Of a stretch of DNA of 64,000 nt, positions 24,839 to 37,169 are shown piece after piece (positions within the stretch are counted from its first letter, which is position 1; every line of letters begins with the position of its first letter). Source of the DNA: Steinernema hermaphroditum. Its lineage: Eukaryota; Nematoda; Chromadorea; Rhabditida; Steinernematidae. Where the stretch lies: positions 5,580,001 to 5,644,000 of the forward strand of contig CM059622.1 of NCBI GenBank assembly GCA_030435675.1, read 5' to 3'. The translations under genes were made by a program, and so were the position numbers. Under the pieces are notes generated by a model, which was given only the letters and a program-made list of their open reading frames with translations, was not told the origin of the DNA and did not search any database.

Positions 24839-27180
24839 CTGTAATTGACAAGAATATGGAGTGTTCCGCGAAATGACAAATACAACGGAAAGCATACGGT
24901 AGATTCAAAGCGTTTTCTCAAGGTGGCGCCTCGCGCGGGCTTCGGTAGCGGTAGCGATGTTTGTGTTTTTGCAAATCAATAGAAGCATCCTCCGCACAGA
25001 AATGAGTCAGTACTTACAGAATATTGCGAAAAACGGTGGAAGGGAAATGAAGCAAACAGCAAACAAAGAAAAATGCACGTTTCCTGATGCAAAATGAGGC
25101 ATTTGAGATCGATCTCACAGCTCCATTAGGCATGGATTGGTGTTGAAGCTGTCACGGGATCTGACAGTGGATATGGATGGATGCATTTTAATAAATCATT
25201 TTCATCCGTAAGGGGGGCGTATTCCAGAATAGAAGCGCCAATTGCAGATTGGAAATAGTGGAACAAAAAAATGACTTTCGATTTTAGGGTTTCTGAAGTA
25301 GGTTAATGTAGAGTTACCTTCTTTCAAAGGACAGATAGCTTCGGATGGCCAGTCTTTGCTGAAAGGCCTCCTTACTCATGTCTCAAAGAGGACAGAACAA
25401 ACCATACTTACCAGCCACGAAGCTCTCCCCGATATTCACCTAAGGGGTCTTGTTATGGGTGGTCGTTAGAACGAGAGCGGCGATTCGTACTCGGCGAATC
25501 AAGGTCACACCAGCTGATTATCAGTGGCAACCCGCCAAGATGGCCTCATTTGCATATTCCCCAGGAGAACAAAAGAGAGAAAGGTTCGACGACAGCGACG
25601 GTGGCGATCTCTCGCGCTGATTAGAGTGCGACGGCGCAGTTTGAATCGAAGTGAAAGCGCTCTGTTTATATCGCTCGGACCCTTAAGGTGCGAGTTCAAG
25701 TAGTCCTTCGATAGGGACCCGAAAACAATCGGCGCGCGACACGAGCGCTCAAAAGAACACGCGCAAAACAACGCGAAAACAAAACGGGCGCCGCTCTACA
25801 AAAGAAAAGTCAAAAGAGGCGTAAAAAGAGCCTCAAGGTCGCGGTCGGCAGCTGCTGGCGCGGAGTCCAGCTGCGCTGAGTTGTGGCGACAAAAAACGAT
25901 TTAAAAGGCGAATTGACTCGACGCTTCGCTTTGAGGTCAATTGGGGATCATACACCGAAAGGACACGTCTGTGTCATTCATGTTTAAACGGACGGTGAGT
26001 GATGGCCACGATGTTTGAACGTTTTCGAAGTGGCTCAATAGAATGGCCGAGAGATTGCGAAGGTTCTTTTGCTAAGGGAAAGGACAGCGAGAAGACCCAT
26101 ACAGAATGTAATCTAGCAAATTTACAGAATCTACAGTAACTGATGAGTATGCTTGTAAACCATCCTCGAGTGCTTCTCAACCATGAGCGTCTGGAGAAAG
26201 AGAGGATCACAGCCTAAAAGGGTACTTAACATAAAGATGAATTTTTTTTCGGGGTGAAGTTTACTTTTAGAAAAAGCCCAATCAAACGGTATCACTTTGA
26301 ATCAGAGAACGCCGACTAAACGACTGTTAAACCGTCGCTGTATTTACGATGGTCATTTGGGGTCGTCGAGAAATGTTTACTCTGTTACCCACGTGATGGC
26401 GATTTAGGCAATGAAGCAAAGAACACGGGGTAAGCCGCTGCGTCAGTACAAAGACATGAACGTGTTTCTTCCGTTCTTTCTTTTAGTTCTTTTGAACTCG
26501 TAATCCAATTAGAAGAACTTTGATCGTCTTTCCTAAAGGAAGCCTCTTTCTGTTGGGGGGGGGGGGGGCTGTTGGGAGTACAACCCTTGACTCCATCGTG
26601 TGATACATGAGATATAAAAGGCTGTACGACTCTGATTAGCATAAACACTCTGACGGGGAAGCGATTCCCAGGGGAAGTTCGTACGGAAGCCAAAACATTT
26701 CGGAAGATTGAATTTTGAACTTTTGGCGTTTCGTCTGAGGAAAGTGATTTCAAAGTGTATGGGTCGCCACTCGTCATTAGCATAAAAACGTGATGCGAAG
26801 CGATCCCCACGGGAAGCTGAGGGATCAACGTCAAAACATCGAATTTTTATTTGCTTTTTATGTTGGAAACGTGACTGTCAAAGAGAGATTCGAAAGAACG
26901 ACGGATGCCACAATGGAGGGGCATAGAGTGAGGAAGGATAGAACATCGTGGAAATTTTGGAGTTTAAGAGGGATGCACATTTTAAAAATATCTTTCCAAA
27001 TATCGGAAGATATCAACCACTTTGCAATATTCAAATTTTCAGGTAGATTTCTCATACTCGGCTCTTCACAAAGTTCGTGAGTGTTTACTGATGAGAAACT
27101 GAGATTACGGATGAGTCGATCAATCATCATACAGGCCATCGATAGACCTCTTGATTAGTAATGGACACCCGAGGTCTTCC
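24839..27180. other. intergenic; no gene seen
   Basis: No supported coding exon. It holds the likely promoter of the supervillin-like gene, a run of 14 G at 26555-26568, and an imperfect direct repeat at about 26635-26850. Confidence 0.4.
26635..26850 (+). repeat. two-copy imperfect direct repeat
   Basis: The block starting ATTAGCATAAACACTCTGAC near 26635 recurs as ATTAGCATAAAAACGTGATG near 26776. Both continue with GAAGCGATYCCCASGGGAAG and later CAAAACAT, so the unit is about 140 bp. It explains the similar reading frames on the minus strand, which I therefore do not call a gene. Confidence 0.6.
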
Positions 27181-28541
27181 TAATTTGTGATTAAATGACA
27201 TTTTTGAATATCTTATGGTATCAAGAGATGTGTTTCAAAAGAGCACGAAAATGCATCGACCGAAGAGCGTTATCAGCTGGGGGTAGTACGCAAAGGCTCG
27301 AGGTCAAATTTTTTTTGGCTATTGATTAGCGGAATCACAATCGATTGCAACAGTTTAAATGTGGGTACGAGTCCATACGGAAATGAACCTCTCCGTTGCA
27401 ACTGTTTGTTGATGGTCAAAGGAGATTACACGGGCGCCCACCCCTAATCTGAATCGTAAAGGAGATTGCGACAGAAGTGGTGCAGTAACTACTGTTAATA
27501 TGTGTTTAGAGACGGCAAAAGTCACATAGTGGTGACGTCAATGACTCAATTTATAATGCAAACAAAAGAGTTTTTTTTTGCCATTACGATAAGCAGTGAG
27601 TGACTGAGTGAACGGCTAATGAAAAATCTATCACCCAACGTGATCAAAATCGGTGTGAAACAGCGCCGAACAAACAAATCGACCGCTCAGCGGCGAGGCC
27701 ATGCGCAAATTGACTTTAAAACAGATGCACTGAAAACGTACCCTTCAAGATGGAGACGTAGATAGACGCCTTTCAAATTATAGAATGTAGTCTACTAGAC
27801 CGGACAGGCAGACCACATGCACCCAGAAGAAGAAGAGAAGCTTATCCCCGCCGCATGGCGTGTGGGCCGCTGAAATATGTCACAAAGCGTTGGGAAACAC
27901 GCAATAAACGCGATTCCTGTTTTCGGGTTTTTGTGGCGACGACGATTCCGCCCGGCGAACGCTTTTTGGTGGAGAAGCAGCAGCACAGTCGCGGATTCGA
28001 TTAGCCGCGCGCGGGGGAGGCGAACGAGGAGCGAATCGATTAATTATTACGCATGCACCGTAATTATGAGGTTCGCCGTGTGTGGCTGAGGACAGTCGCC
28101 CGAAGGTTGCGACGTCATTAGACGGTTAGGAGGGCGGAAAGCGTCGTGTTCCTTACAGCAATCAGCCCGGCGACGGTGTTGTGGCGCGCACCACTCGTGT
28201 TGCATAAGCAAAGAAAGGAGATACGAGCGAGACGAACTCAATAGGGAGGACGCGGCGGCGGTCAGCCGGCCGAAAAGGCGCGATGAGTCGGCGGTTAGGG
28301 TGGAACATGGCCTTCGGGGAAGCTGCTCTTGAAGCGGAGAGTGAATTATGGAGCGGGGGCAGGTGGCGACAAGGTGAGGGGAATCTGGAAAGGCGAGGGG
28401 AAGAGGGATGTTTGTACAATAATCGGATCATCGGGGAGTCCTTTGTTCGGCTTCGAAGCGCTATTTTCACGTGACTCGAAGACAAAGGTGCTTCAGGCAT
28501 TGGGGAACTTTGGGATTACGGTCGGAAATTTACTTTCGATT
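27181..28541 (+). repeat. 1.36-kb direct duplication, left copy
   Basis: Near-identical to 33439-34805 in the same orientation; the differences are scattered single bases and small indels, denser in the first 80 bp. The block carries a TGACGTCA site (27533-27540), a CG-rich core at about 27900-28300 and no frame with conservation typical of protein. The left copy ends about 200 bp before the ATG of the membrane-protein gene at 28740, so it includes that gene's promoter region. Confidence 0.92.
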
Positions 28542-28739
28542 CGACTAGGATGTGGCACCGGAAGAGAGAATTCCTTGGGGTTCCTTTGAGCAGGAACATC
28601 TAGTTGTCTTCTGAAGCGACGGCTTACAGGTGAGACAGAAGAGGAGTGAAAAGCTAGGCGTATCTCGAAAGAGATGGTAATCGATTGATCCCTCGGAAGC
28701 AGGCGTCTCACCCATTACCTTATTGTGACCTAACGAGGG

Positions 28740-31700
28740 ATGGTGACTCCCTCTCTGCTAACGACATTCCTCGGCGCGCTTCTTTTTGTTTTCGCTTCCG
28801 CAAAGAGCCGCTGTTTTTCTGACAAGGTAGCTGCCTTTTCTGGGCAGCTTGACAACGGTAACGCACTAAAACGGTGTGCGAACAAGGAGGACTTACTGAA
28901 TCACGCGACCAAAGAATGTGGTCAGGTAAGCAAGATTATAATTCAAATAGGAAAATGATTCTAGACCGCAAAGAAATACATGTTTAAAGAGAAGTGTGAT
29001 ACCAAGGAGGAACGCTATGCATATGTTGAGTACGAGTGCTGCGACCTCCCTAAATGTGAGTTTTTCTTGCTTCGTATTACGAGTCGTGATGTTGGGGAGC
29101 ACACTAGTTTTTTTTTGTTCAGAAGAAATTTAGCTGAAATTTTCCCTTTACCTTTTACCTTTTGGTGCCAAACCATCTTCACCATCATGTTTCTCATCGG
29201 TAATGTATGTCTGGAAAAATACTGGCACCTCAGGCTCCTACTACGATCCTTAGAAAACAGGTTCTACTAACCTTTTTTTTCTTCCTTTGCCTATTTTCGC
29301 CCAAAACAACTTCCTATCTCTTTGTGTATTGATGTTCTTCAATGGGCCCAAAATTTTTCTAAAACAGGTTCAAATTTGGAAAAGTCATAGGTTCGGTCAA
29401 TCGTCTAAATCTGCTCCTAAACGTCTCTCTTCAACGTTTTGGCTGTGCAGATTTTTTTTGGAAAGGAGTCATGGATATATTTCTTTGTTGTTGGAAAGGT
29501 ATGGAACAGGAACATCTTTGGCGTTGGAAAGGCACTAACCCTGAAAGATCCCTGCTTTGGAAACAGGATAAGCAAGAAATGTCTCAGGCTTTGGAAAGGT
29601 AACAACCAGGAACATTCCTTTACAAAACCCTTCTTTTTCATTGGTTGGGGAGAAAACATGAATTGTCCCTTTCCTTGAAAAGGGGCTAAACGTGAAACAT
29701 CTCTTGCTTTGGAAAGGGAATACCCAGAGAAATCACTTCTCTTTCTTTTGGGACAGAGCATGGATTGTTTCCCTATTGAAACTCTCTTTTTGGTTGGTTG
29801 GGGAAAAACACGAATTATCTCTTTTGTTGGAAAGGTATCGAACAGGAACATCGTTAGCGTTGGAAAGGGAATACCCAGAGAAATCACCTCACTTTCTCTT
29901 GGAACGGAGCATGGATTGTTCCCCCAAAAGAACTATTTTTTCGATTGTTTGAGGAAAAACGTGAATTATTTCTGATTTTCTCCTGGCTTGGAAAGGAATT
30001 GAGCAGGAAATGTCTCCTTTGTTGAAAAGGGACTAAACAAGGAACATCTATTTTTCCTTGAAAAGAGGAAAATTTAAAAAAAGAGAAAATAAAAAAAAAA
30101 AACAGGAAAAAAGCCTTCTTTTTGATTGGTTGGGGAAAAACATGAATTACCCTCACTTTGAAAACGGAATACACAAAGAAATAACCTCTCTTTCTTAAGA
30201 ACAGAGCATAGATCGTTCCTCTATGAAGACACTCTTTTTTATTGGTTGGAGAAAAACAAGAAATATCTCTGCATTTCTAAATATGACAAATAGACTGAAG
30301 ACCGGCTTTTCCATTAAAAATAAAATAAAAGCTCCTCTTTGAATCACATTTTTCAATTTTTAACAAACAAATATAACCTTAATGTATTCATCTTCGAACC
30401 TCTCCTATAGTAGTTCGCCTGTTCCGTTGGTTCGTTGGAACCCAATCATTAGTAACAATAAAGAGTTACGCTTTCTCCCAATGTTTTAGCACTTGATTTT
30501 TAAAGTAGTGCAGTTCAATGTAATGGTGGACTTCCTAATTTAGAGTGTCAGAAGCTGTGTTTCCGACAGAAGATTCCGATTTGTGGACACGGTTTGATTT
30601 TTTCGGTGTCTCCCTAAGAATCAAAAGTATTGTTGTTCTTAGTGGGCCAGTAGATGGAATATGGGTCAATGATAGTGTACAGAGTATTTTTTCCAGTGTT
30701 AGTTCACGAGTGTGGCCTGTGTGCTCCACAGTGCTTAGGTTAGGAGTATAAATACCTTAATCTGCTCGACAAAGAAGTCGAAATGAAAGATTGGAGCTTA
30801 GATAGCCTTACTAAGTGATTGCTGATTGCTGCTGTTATTTCATAAAGAAGAGCTCTTTTAGCCATAATATTAGTTATGTTCCTTATATAATATTTTCAGA
30901 TCCACTCGAGTGCGATCTCCAACTTTCTCGAATTCCAGACCTGCTGGAATTGGCTAAAAGCCACGTGAAAGATGTACTTTCTTTGTCAAAAAGAATACGG
31001 ACAGCGCGTCTAAAGGGAGATAATTCTACAGTTGAATATCTTCAATCGAAGTTTGTTTCAAATTTTGGGCTCCTTAACGAAGTATGGCACAAGACAATGA
31101 CCGTATCGGGACCCGAGGTATACGCCCATCCAGAATGTCCAAACGTAAGAAAAACGATTTTTATCGGATTAAATACGCTCTGTTTAGTTCACAGTAACAA
31201 ACTCAAACGATTCGTTCGTCTCACGAGAATTTATGCTCTACGATCTTAAACAGGAGGTTGTTACGGGATTGCTTCAAACAAAAATTATGTCTCTACCACA
31301 AATGCTTATAAGTTGTGTGGATGCTCAAGACAAAAATGTCGTTCTCGCGGACATGTTTCCTGCGGCGTTCAATCCTGTGACGCTTGCGAAACTTATCTAC
31401 AACCGGCATTCTGCTTCTGAACTGTTTCCCGAACTACTTCCTCACATATGTAAGTGCCCATCGTCAACTTTTGTGATTCCACGATTGTGTGAGAAAAAAA
31501 GCCCAGGGAATTTTGGAACAAGCCTAAATTATCAATTTATTAGGTTGGTGCATTAAAAATGGGCCACTTTTATAATGGTTGTTGGTTTGCCATAGTTTCA
31601 ACCATTTCACTCACTGTATGCACTATTTGTGCGAGAAAACTACAGCCCACTCCGCGGACAAAAGCCGGATCCATTATTCGTAGAATACGTGGGGTTTAGG

Positions 31701-32806
31701 GTGAAAAAATTTTTGGTTTCATTTTCGACCACTTTGTCTTATTCGGAGTGATTTCCTCTGGTATCGTCAATTATATGCGAGCACATACGGTAGATAGAGC
31801 TAATAGAGTGTTAGATAAATATCAAAAAAGGAATCTCTCTGCTCCAAGTGGTCAGCCATTCTGGGGGTCAACTTGAAAATGTGACGTTTGAAGCATCATT
31901 CTCGACATGAGACTTTTTCAACATTTGGCCTTTATTTCTGCAAAGAGCTCGTAGACTCGGTATATGCGAATGGTAGCTATGAGTGTCACCTACATACTAC
32001 ATGTTTCTATTACCTGCTGTAGTACTCAACCACATGGAAACGCTGACGTTAACCGAACATCCGAAAAAAAGTGATCCGACAAGATCATCTTTTTGAGAAT
32101 TGCTAATGCTGTGATGTATGACGAACATAGCGATAGGTGCATTAGGTAGGCAAGGCCCAACGATGTGCATGGTTAAAAGCAGTCACCGTCCATCACACAA
32201 TTAATACCACAGGAAGCCCGTACATTACTTTGCATTTAACCATCTCGAGATGCTAAAAAATGACCATAAAAACAAGATAGACCTCCAACATCAAGAGGAA
32301 TGCAATGTACAAGCCGTCAATCATAATGTGAGGTGAGAGTTAACTGTACTAAACAACGCACCACTCAATTTTGCCGCAAGTAAAAACATGGCGAAAAAAT
32401 ATAATGTTATTTGTGTTATTTTCAAAGATCTTTGGGTTTTTCAATGATCCACTCCGCTCTTCGATCCAGGGTCGTTTTATTATTATTTGCAGCTGCATAT
32501 GCCATCGACGTATTCCACAACGCCTCCATGGGACTAGAGCCGGACGACAAAGACTTTTGGGAACAACCGGATGCAGAGAAAGGATTCAAGGATCTCTTAG
32601 TGGGTCTGTGCACAGAAGAACGCCTCTCTTTGATGGAATGTCCAGCTAATAGTCGATATTTTAAACTATTTGCTGGAATCGTAATACTTATCTTCATTGG
32701 AGTTGGGTGCAGCGCTGTTTATTTTACAATCGCCAGAAAATGGAAGGCTAGAGATGACCTCAGAGTTGCCTATAAAGTATTCGAAAATGTGAATGTGAAG
32801 CTTTAG
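28740..32806 (+). CDS. orphan type I membrane protein with Cys-rich ectodomain
   Basis: Exons 28740-28925, 28965-29055, 30900-31144, 31188-31449 and 32493-32806 join in phase to 365 aa. Residues 1-22 are a signal peptide (LLTTFLGALLFVFASA). Residues 24-92 are cysteine-rich, ending YVEYECCDLP. About 220 residues of largely helical, polar sequence with several Asn-X-Ser/Thr sites follow. A membrane helix (LFAGIVILIFIGVGCSAVYFTI) and a 30-residue basic tail ending FENVNVKL close it. Spacing of the N-terminal cysteines (C-x13-C, later CC) recalls the copper-binding domain of the amyloid-precursor family; this is weak. Intron 1 is only 39 nt; intron 2 (1.84 kb) is filled with degenerate repeats; intron 4 is 1.04 kb. 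AATAAA is at 32864-32869. The gene is flanked by the 1.36-kb duplication. Confidence 0.82.
29436..30290 (+). repeat. degenerate minisatellite inside an intron
   Basis: Five loose copies of a unit containing TTGGTTGGGGAAAAACATGA start near 29641, 29794, 29944, 30125 and 30241. They are mixed with TTGGAAAGG, GGAACAT and GAATACCCAGAGAAATCA words. Unit length varies from about 115 to 180 bp. The whole array lies within intron 2 of the orphan membrane-protein gene. Open frames on either strand follow from the repeat and are not genes. Confidence 0.75.
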
Positions 32807-33438
32807 TGCTTTAGAGTATTTCCAGTACTTAATTTTGCAATAAGCTTGTATCAGTCGAATTAAAATAAATGAACTCATATAGCATAAACAGTCTTTTGGA
32901 GCCTTCAGAGTGTCACTTTGTGGCTCGGATAATAAATAATGGCACTAGTCGAATCAATTGTGTAGAGCGATCGGTCGGGTCGTCCGCTCATTCACTCAGA
33001 AATTAGTTGAGTGAACGGTCGTTCACAGCCATCAGTTATCAATGCTGGCACAATGATCGCCCCGGTAAACTACCGACCATAAGACCTGGAACACCAGAGG
33101 CCCGCCCAGTTCCATCCCTGTTTTTTATTGTAATATTTCTCTAATAACAACTTTGTAACAAATCCGCGTGGCACACCTCAAAGTGAAAGGTGAGTACTCA
33201 AAAGGGCAAGAGAAAGCTTTCCTATCCTTCGGTCTCGTTTTTGTTTGCGGCGCCCCTGTAGCTTCTACCGGAAAATCACGTGAGTTTAAAGCAATCTTTG
33301 TCCTTTGAACCAAGAGTTAATTTAGCTATCGCCTGCAATGTTTACGGTCCTCCCCTTCCCCTTTTGCTCCGGGACACCGTACTGTGTCTCGGACAGTCGC
33401 TCTACTTTACTCTAACAATAGATTCTTAATTTGTTTCG
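32807..33438. other. 3' region of the orphan membrane-protein gene; no further gene seen
   Basis: After the AATAAA at 32864 the sequence has no supported frame. It runs directly into the right copy of the duplicated block. Confidence 0.4.
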
Positions 33439-34805
33439 TAATTTGTTATTAAATAACATGTTTGAAAAGTTGCATCTTATATAGAGATATGTGTTTCAAA
33501 AAAGCACGAAAATGCATCGAACGAAGAGCGTTATCAGCTGGGGGTAGTACGCAAAGGCCCCAGGGCAAATTTTTTTTTTGGCTATTGATTAGCGGAATCA
33601 CAATCGATTGCAACAGTTTAAATGTGGGTACGAGTCCATACGGAAATGAACCTCTCCGTTGCAACTGTTTGTTGATGGTCAAAGGAGATTACACGGGCGC
33701 CCACCCCTGATCTGAATCGTAAAGGAGATTGCGACAGAAATGGTGCAGTAACTACTGTTAATATGTGTTTAGAGACGGCAAAAGTCAGATAGTGGTGACG
33801 TCAATAACTCAATTTATAATGTAAACAAAAGAGTTTTTTTTTTGCCATTACGATAAGCAGTGAGTGACTGAGTGAACGGCTAATGAAAAATCTATCACCC
33901 AACGTGATCAAAATTGGTGTGAAATGGTGTCGAACAAACAAATCGACCGCTCAGCGGCGAGGCCATGCGCAAAGTGACTTTAAAACAGATGCACTGAAAA
34001 CGCACCCTTGGAGATGGAGACGTAGATAGACGCCTTTCAAATTATAGAATGTAGTCTACTAGACCGGACAGGCAGACCACATGCACCCAGAAGAAGAAGA
34101 GAAGCTTATCCTCGCTGCATGGCGTGTGGGCCGCTGAAATATGTCACAAAGCGTTGGGAAACACGCAATAAACGCGATTCCTGTTTTCGGGTTTTTGTGG
34201 CGACGACGATTCCGCCCGGCGAACGCTTTTTGGCGGAGAAGCAGCAGGACAGTCGCGTATTCGATTAGCCGCGCGCGGGGGAGGCGAACGAGGAGCGAAT
34301 CGATTAATTATTACGCATGCACCGTAATTATGAGGTTCGCCGTGTGTGGCTGAGGACAGTCGCCCGAAGGTTGCGACGTCATTAGACGGTTAGGAGGGCG
34401 GAAAGCGTCGTGTTCCTTACAGCAATCAGCCCGGCGACGGTGTTGTGGCGCGCACCACTCGTGTTGCATAAGCAAAGAAAGGAGATACGAGCGAGACGAA
34501 CTCAATAGGGAGGACGCGGCGGCGGTCAGCCGGCCGAAAAGGCGCGATGAGTCGGCGATTAGGGTGGAACGTGGCCTTCGGGGAAGCTGCTCTTGAAGCG
34601 GAGAGTGAATTATGGAGCGGAGGCAGGTGGCGACAAGGTGAGGAAAATCTGGAAAGGCGAGGGGAAGAGGGATGTTTGTACAATAATCGGATCATCGGGG
34701 AGTCCTTTGTTCGGCTTCGAAGCGCTGTTTTTACGTGACTCGAAGACAAAGGTGCTTCGCGGATTGGAGAACTTTGGGATTGCGGTCGGAAATTTCCTTT
34801 CGATT
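33439..34805 (+). repeat. 1.36-kb direct duplication, right copy
   Basis: Same orientation and nearly the same length as 27181-28541, offset by about 6.26 kb. The TGACGTCA is retained (33796-33803). Similarity stops at about 34805 (TTTCGATT), after which the two loci are unrelated: the left copy leads into the membrane-protein gene, the right copy into AT-rich noncoding DNA. Confidence 0.92.
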
Positions 34806-35840
34806 GAATTTGAGCACAAATACAACACAACACAAATATGTATATTTTCTAAAAATAAGAGTTTTTCAATAGGTCGCTTTTTATATTCTTGTTTTATCTC
34901 TGAACAATTTAAGCTTCTTCTACTTTTCGTGACGCTCCCTAGTGCCCATATAAAGGCGACGATGTGGGCGATTTAATGAATATCCGCTGAGAAAGGTTAG
35001 TGCCATTTGTATCGACAATGACTAAGAACGAACTTTTGTCGCCAAAGAGTGCATTCCCACATTATTCAGCACGATGAGCAATGCTAAGCGAAAAGCGGAT
35101 GAAATGAGAGGATTAAGGCACCTTCTGAAAAGAAGATTGTGACGATTGACGACCAGGAAAGTGTCATGAACTACAGTAATACCTATCTGTTCTTATGCGT
35201 CGTATTCATCCTAATCTAATCCATTAAAATGGCATTTCAATTAGTATTGCCAATAAGGAGGTGATAGAGCAAATCCCCTTGATTATGGTCGTCGCGATGT
35301 GGTGACGAAGCAGGAAGTTCCCGTTGTTTTTCCGTACGCGAGATGAAGATCAAACACCGAAGGAATCACACAAAAAAACAAAGGAGGCGTCTGTTGTTCG
35401 TCTATTCGCTGTCTGGTCTAGTTGTCTACAAGAAGCAAAGGAGCAAAACCACAGAGTAAGATATTTGACTTAAAGCGCCGATTTTAATCTAGTGGTGTAG
35501 GAAATAGATCTCACCCAAAACGCCCTAGGATCATTCACGTCTGGTTTAGGGGTGTATTACCTTCCCCTCGGAAGGTCATTCATCTTCGGAACCTGTAAAG
35601 TACTCCGTCGTGCGAATAATGACAAATGAGTGAACTACAATTTGATTTATGTATCCTAGTTCAATTTTGAAGGCCTCGTACGTGGAACCCGGTGTTCACA
35701 GAGTTCGTCTTAGGAACGTCTCACAGAAGAGACCTTTCTCACGAATTCCCAAGTTCTAAGAAGGTCTAAAGTTCGAGCCTCCGTCCCCTCTTTGTTTTTG
35801 TTTTTCCGTCGTCGATCTATCGCACATCTTCCTGCGTATA

Positions 35841-36110
35841 ATGATAGTTCCAAGAAGTAATCCTAGTCTTGTTTATCAAAGGCCGCTCGACCATATGTTT
35901 TTAATGAGTGACTCATGTAATTGCGTTATTACGAACGAAGCGGATTGTGAGGAAAACAAAAAGCAACCATCTGGAGATGTGTGTCGTTTCATCCCAGAAG
36001 CAAATATTCTAGATCTTTCCACTTTTTCACGCGAATATATCGAAGATGGAGATTATTCAAAAAGGAGTCTTAGTAATCGAAGCTCTGATTATGCAGATGT
36101 GTCCAAGTGA
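35841..36110 (+). CDS. 89-codon hypothetical frame
   Basis: Begins with ATG and has a mixed, protein-like composition (for example SDSCNCVITNEADCEENKK and TFSREYIEDGDYSKRS). No domain, signal peptide or membrane segment is visible, and no splice partner was identified. It may be a short gene, an isolated exon, or chance. Confidence 0.25.
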   Translation: MIVPRSNPSLVYQRPLDHMFLMSDSCNCVITNEADCEENKKQPSGDVCRFIPEANILDLSTFSREYIEDGDYSKRSLSNRSSDYADVSK

Positions 36111-37169
36111 CCCGAAAACGGTCCCGAAGGGTTTGTCCGATTGGCATCTTTCGACACGAACTCGACGATTCCGTCGATGTAAACAGCGCAATTATTGTTG
36201 TGACCATCGGATAAACAACCCCGACGGCCAGCTGCATGTCGCGTGGCCCTATCAAAGCCCCTTTTGTAAACAGTTTGTCTTGAACTCCTCGAGGGCGACC
36301 GTAAACATACCCGTTTACGGTACGGCGGCAGCGATTAGGCTCCCGCCACGGCCGACCTGACCCGCCGCAAACGCGAGTTTTCCTCTTTTCCCACATTTGA
36401 GAGACGTTCGCTTTTGAATGCGTAATTAGTTTTTTTTTGCCTGAGCGGCTAGCGCGATCGCCGGACGGCGACGTGCGTGTGTGGAGTACGCGCGGCTACG
36501 GTATCTGGACGTTGGCGGAGACGTAGACGTTGCTGTTTTGCGTATTCGTAGTCGCACTGGTCGATGAACGCGAGCTCTTTCGCGCTCTCTTCGGGGCTTT
36601 TCGCGGGGAACTAGCTGGGAACGGGTGGTGCAGCCCGTTAGGGCTCTTGTGGGCTGATATTCATTGTTCAGAAATCTGATATGATACCGTGAAATAGGAT
36701 TTTATTCAAGATTGTTAATCTGTCCTTACACAGTAAATAATTAAAAAGCAGATGCTCTACCTGATTAGTCAATCGTTTTCTCTACAAAATGAGGTTCGAA
36801 GTGATTTTAGTTTTCTGGGTTCGTTCTGATATTGAACTTAGGCATCTAGATGGCGGCGATTAAAGCCGCGTTTAGGGCTGACGAAGCTGGAAGCGAGATC
36901 GAATCTTGTGCTCAATTTCTATGATTTTGTAAGATTTACAACTTAAATCAGCTGGCAACTTTTTGATTTGTCAGATACACAGAAATGTCGCTTTGAGCAC
37001 AAATTTTTTCATATTTATGCTTCCTTTTATTGGATTTTCTGACACAAGTTGTATTTATCAGTGACTTAGAAGCTGACATTCTTATTGCTACATATCCGCT
37101 TTACGAGACTACAAACGTTGTTTTGTACATTCGTTTTCCGATAGACACACGCGAGCTTTTCGGCGCCGT

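Noticed and set aside
26555..26568. Run of 14 G
   Set aside because: A homopolymer that may be a sequencing-sensitive site; no further structure around it.
26385..26834. 149-codon frame on the minus strand
   Set aside because: Runs through the two-copy direct repeat and a poly-G tract; the similar halves (HVFMLMTSGDP and RVFMLIRVV) mirror the DNA repeat.
27877..28241. Two similar frames (70 and 64 codons) present in both copies of the 1.36-kb duplication
   Set aside because: Identity follows from the recent duplication; they overlap on opposite strands and show no codon-type bias in the differences.
29287..30174. Several frames with similar peptides (LLLERYGTGTSLALER and the like)
   Set aside because: Produced by the degenerate minisatellite in the intron.
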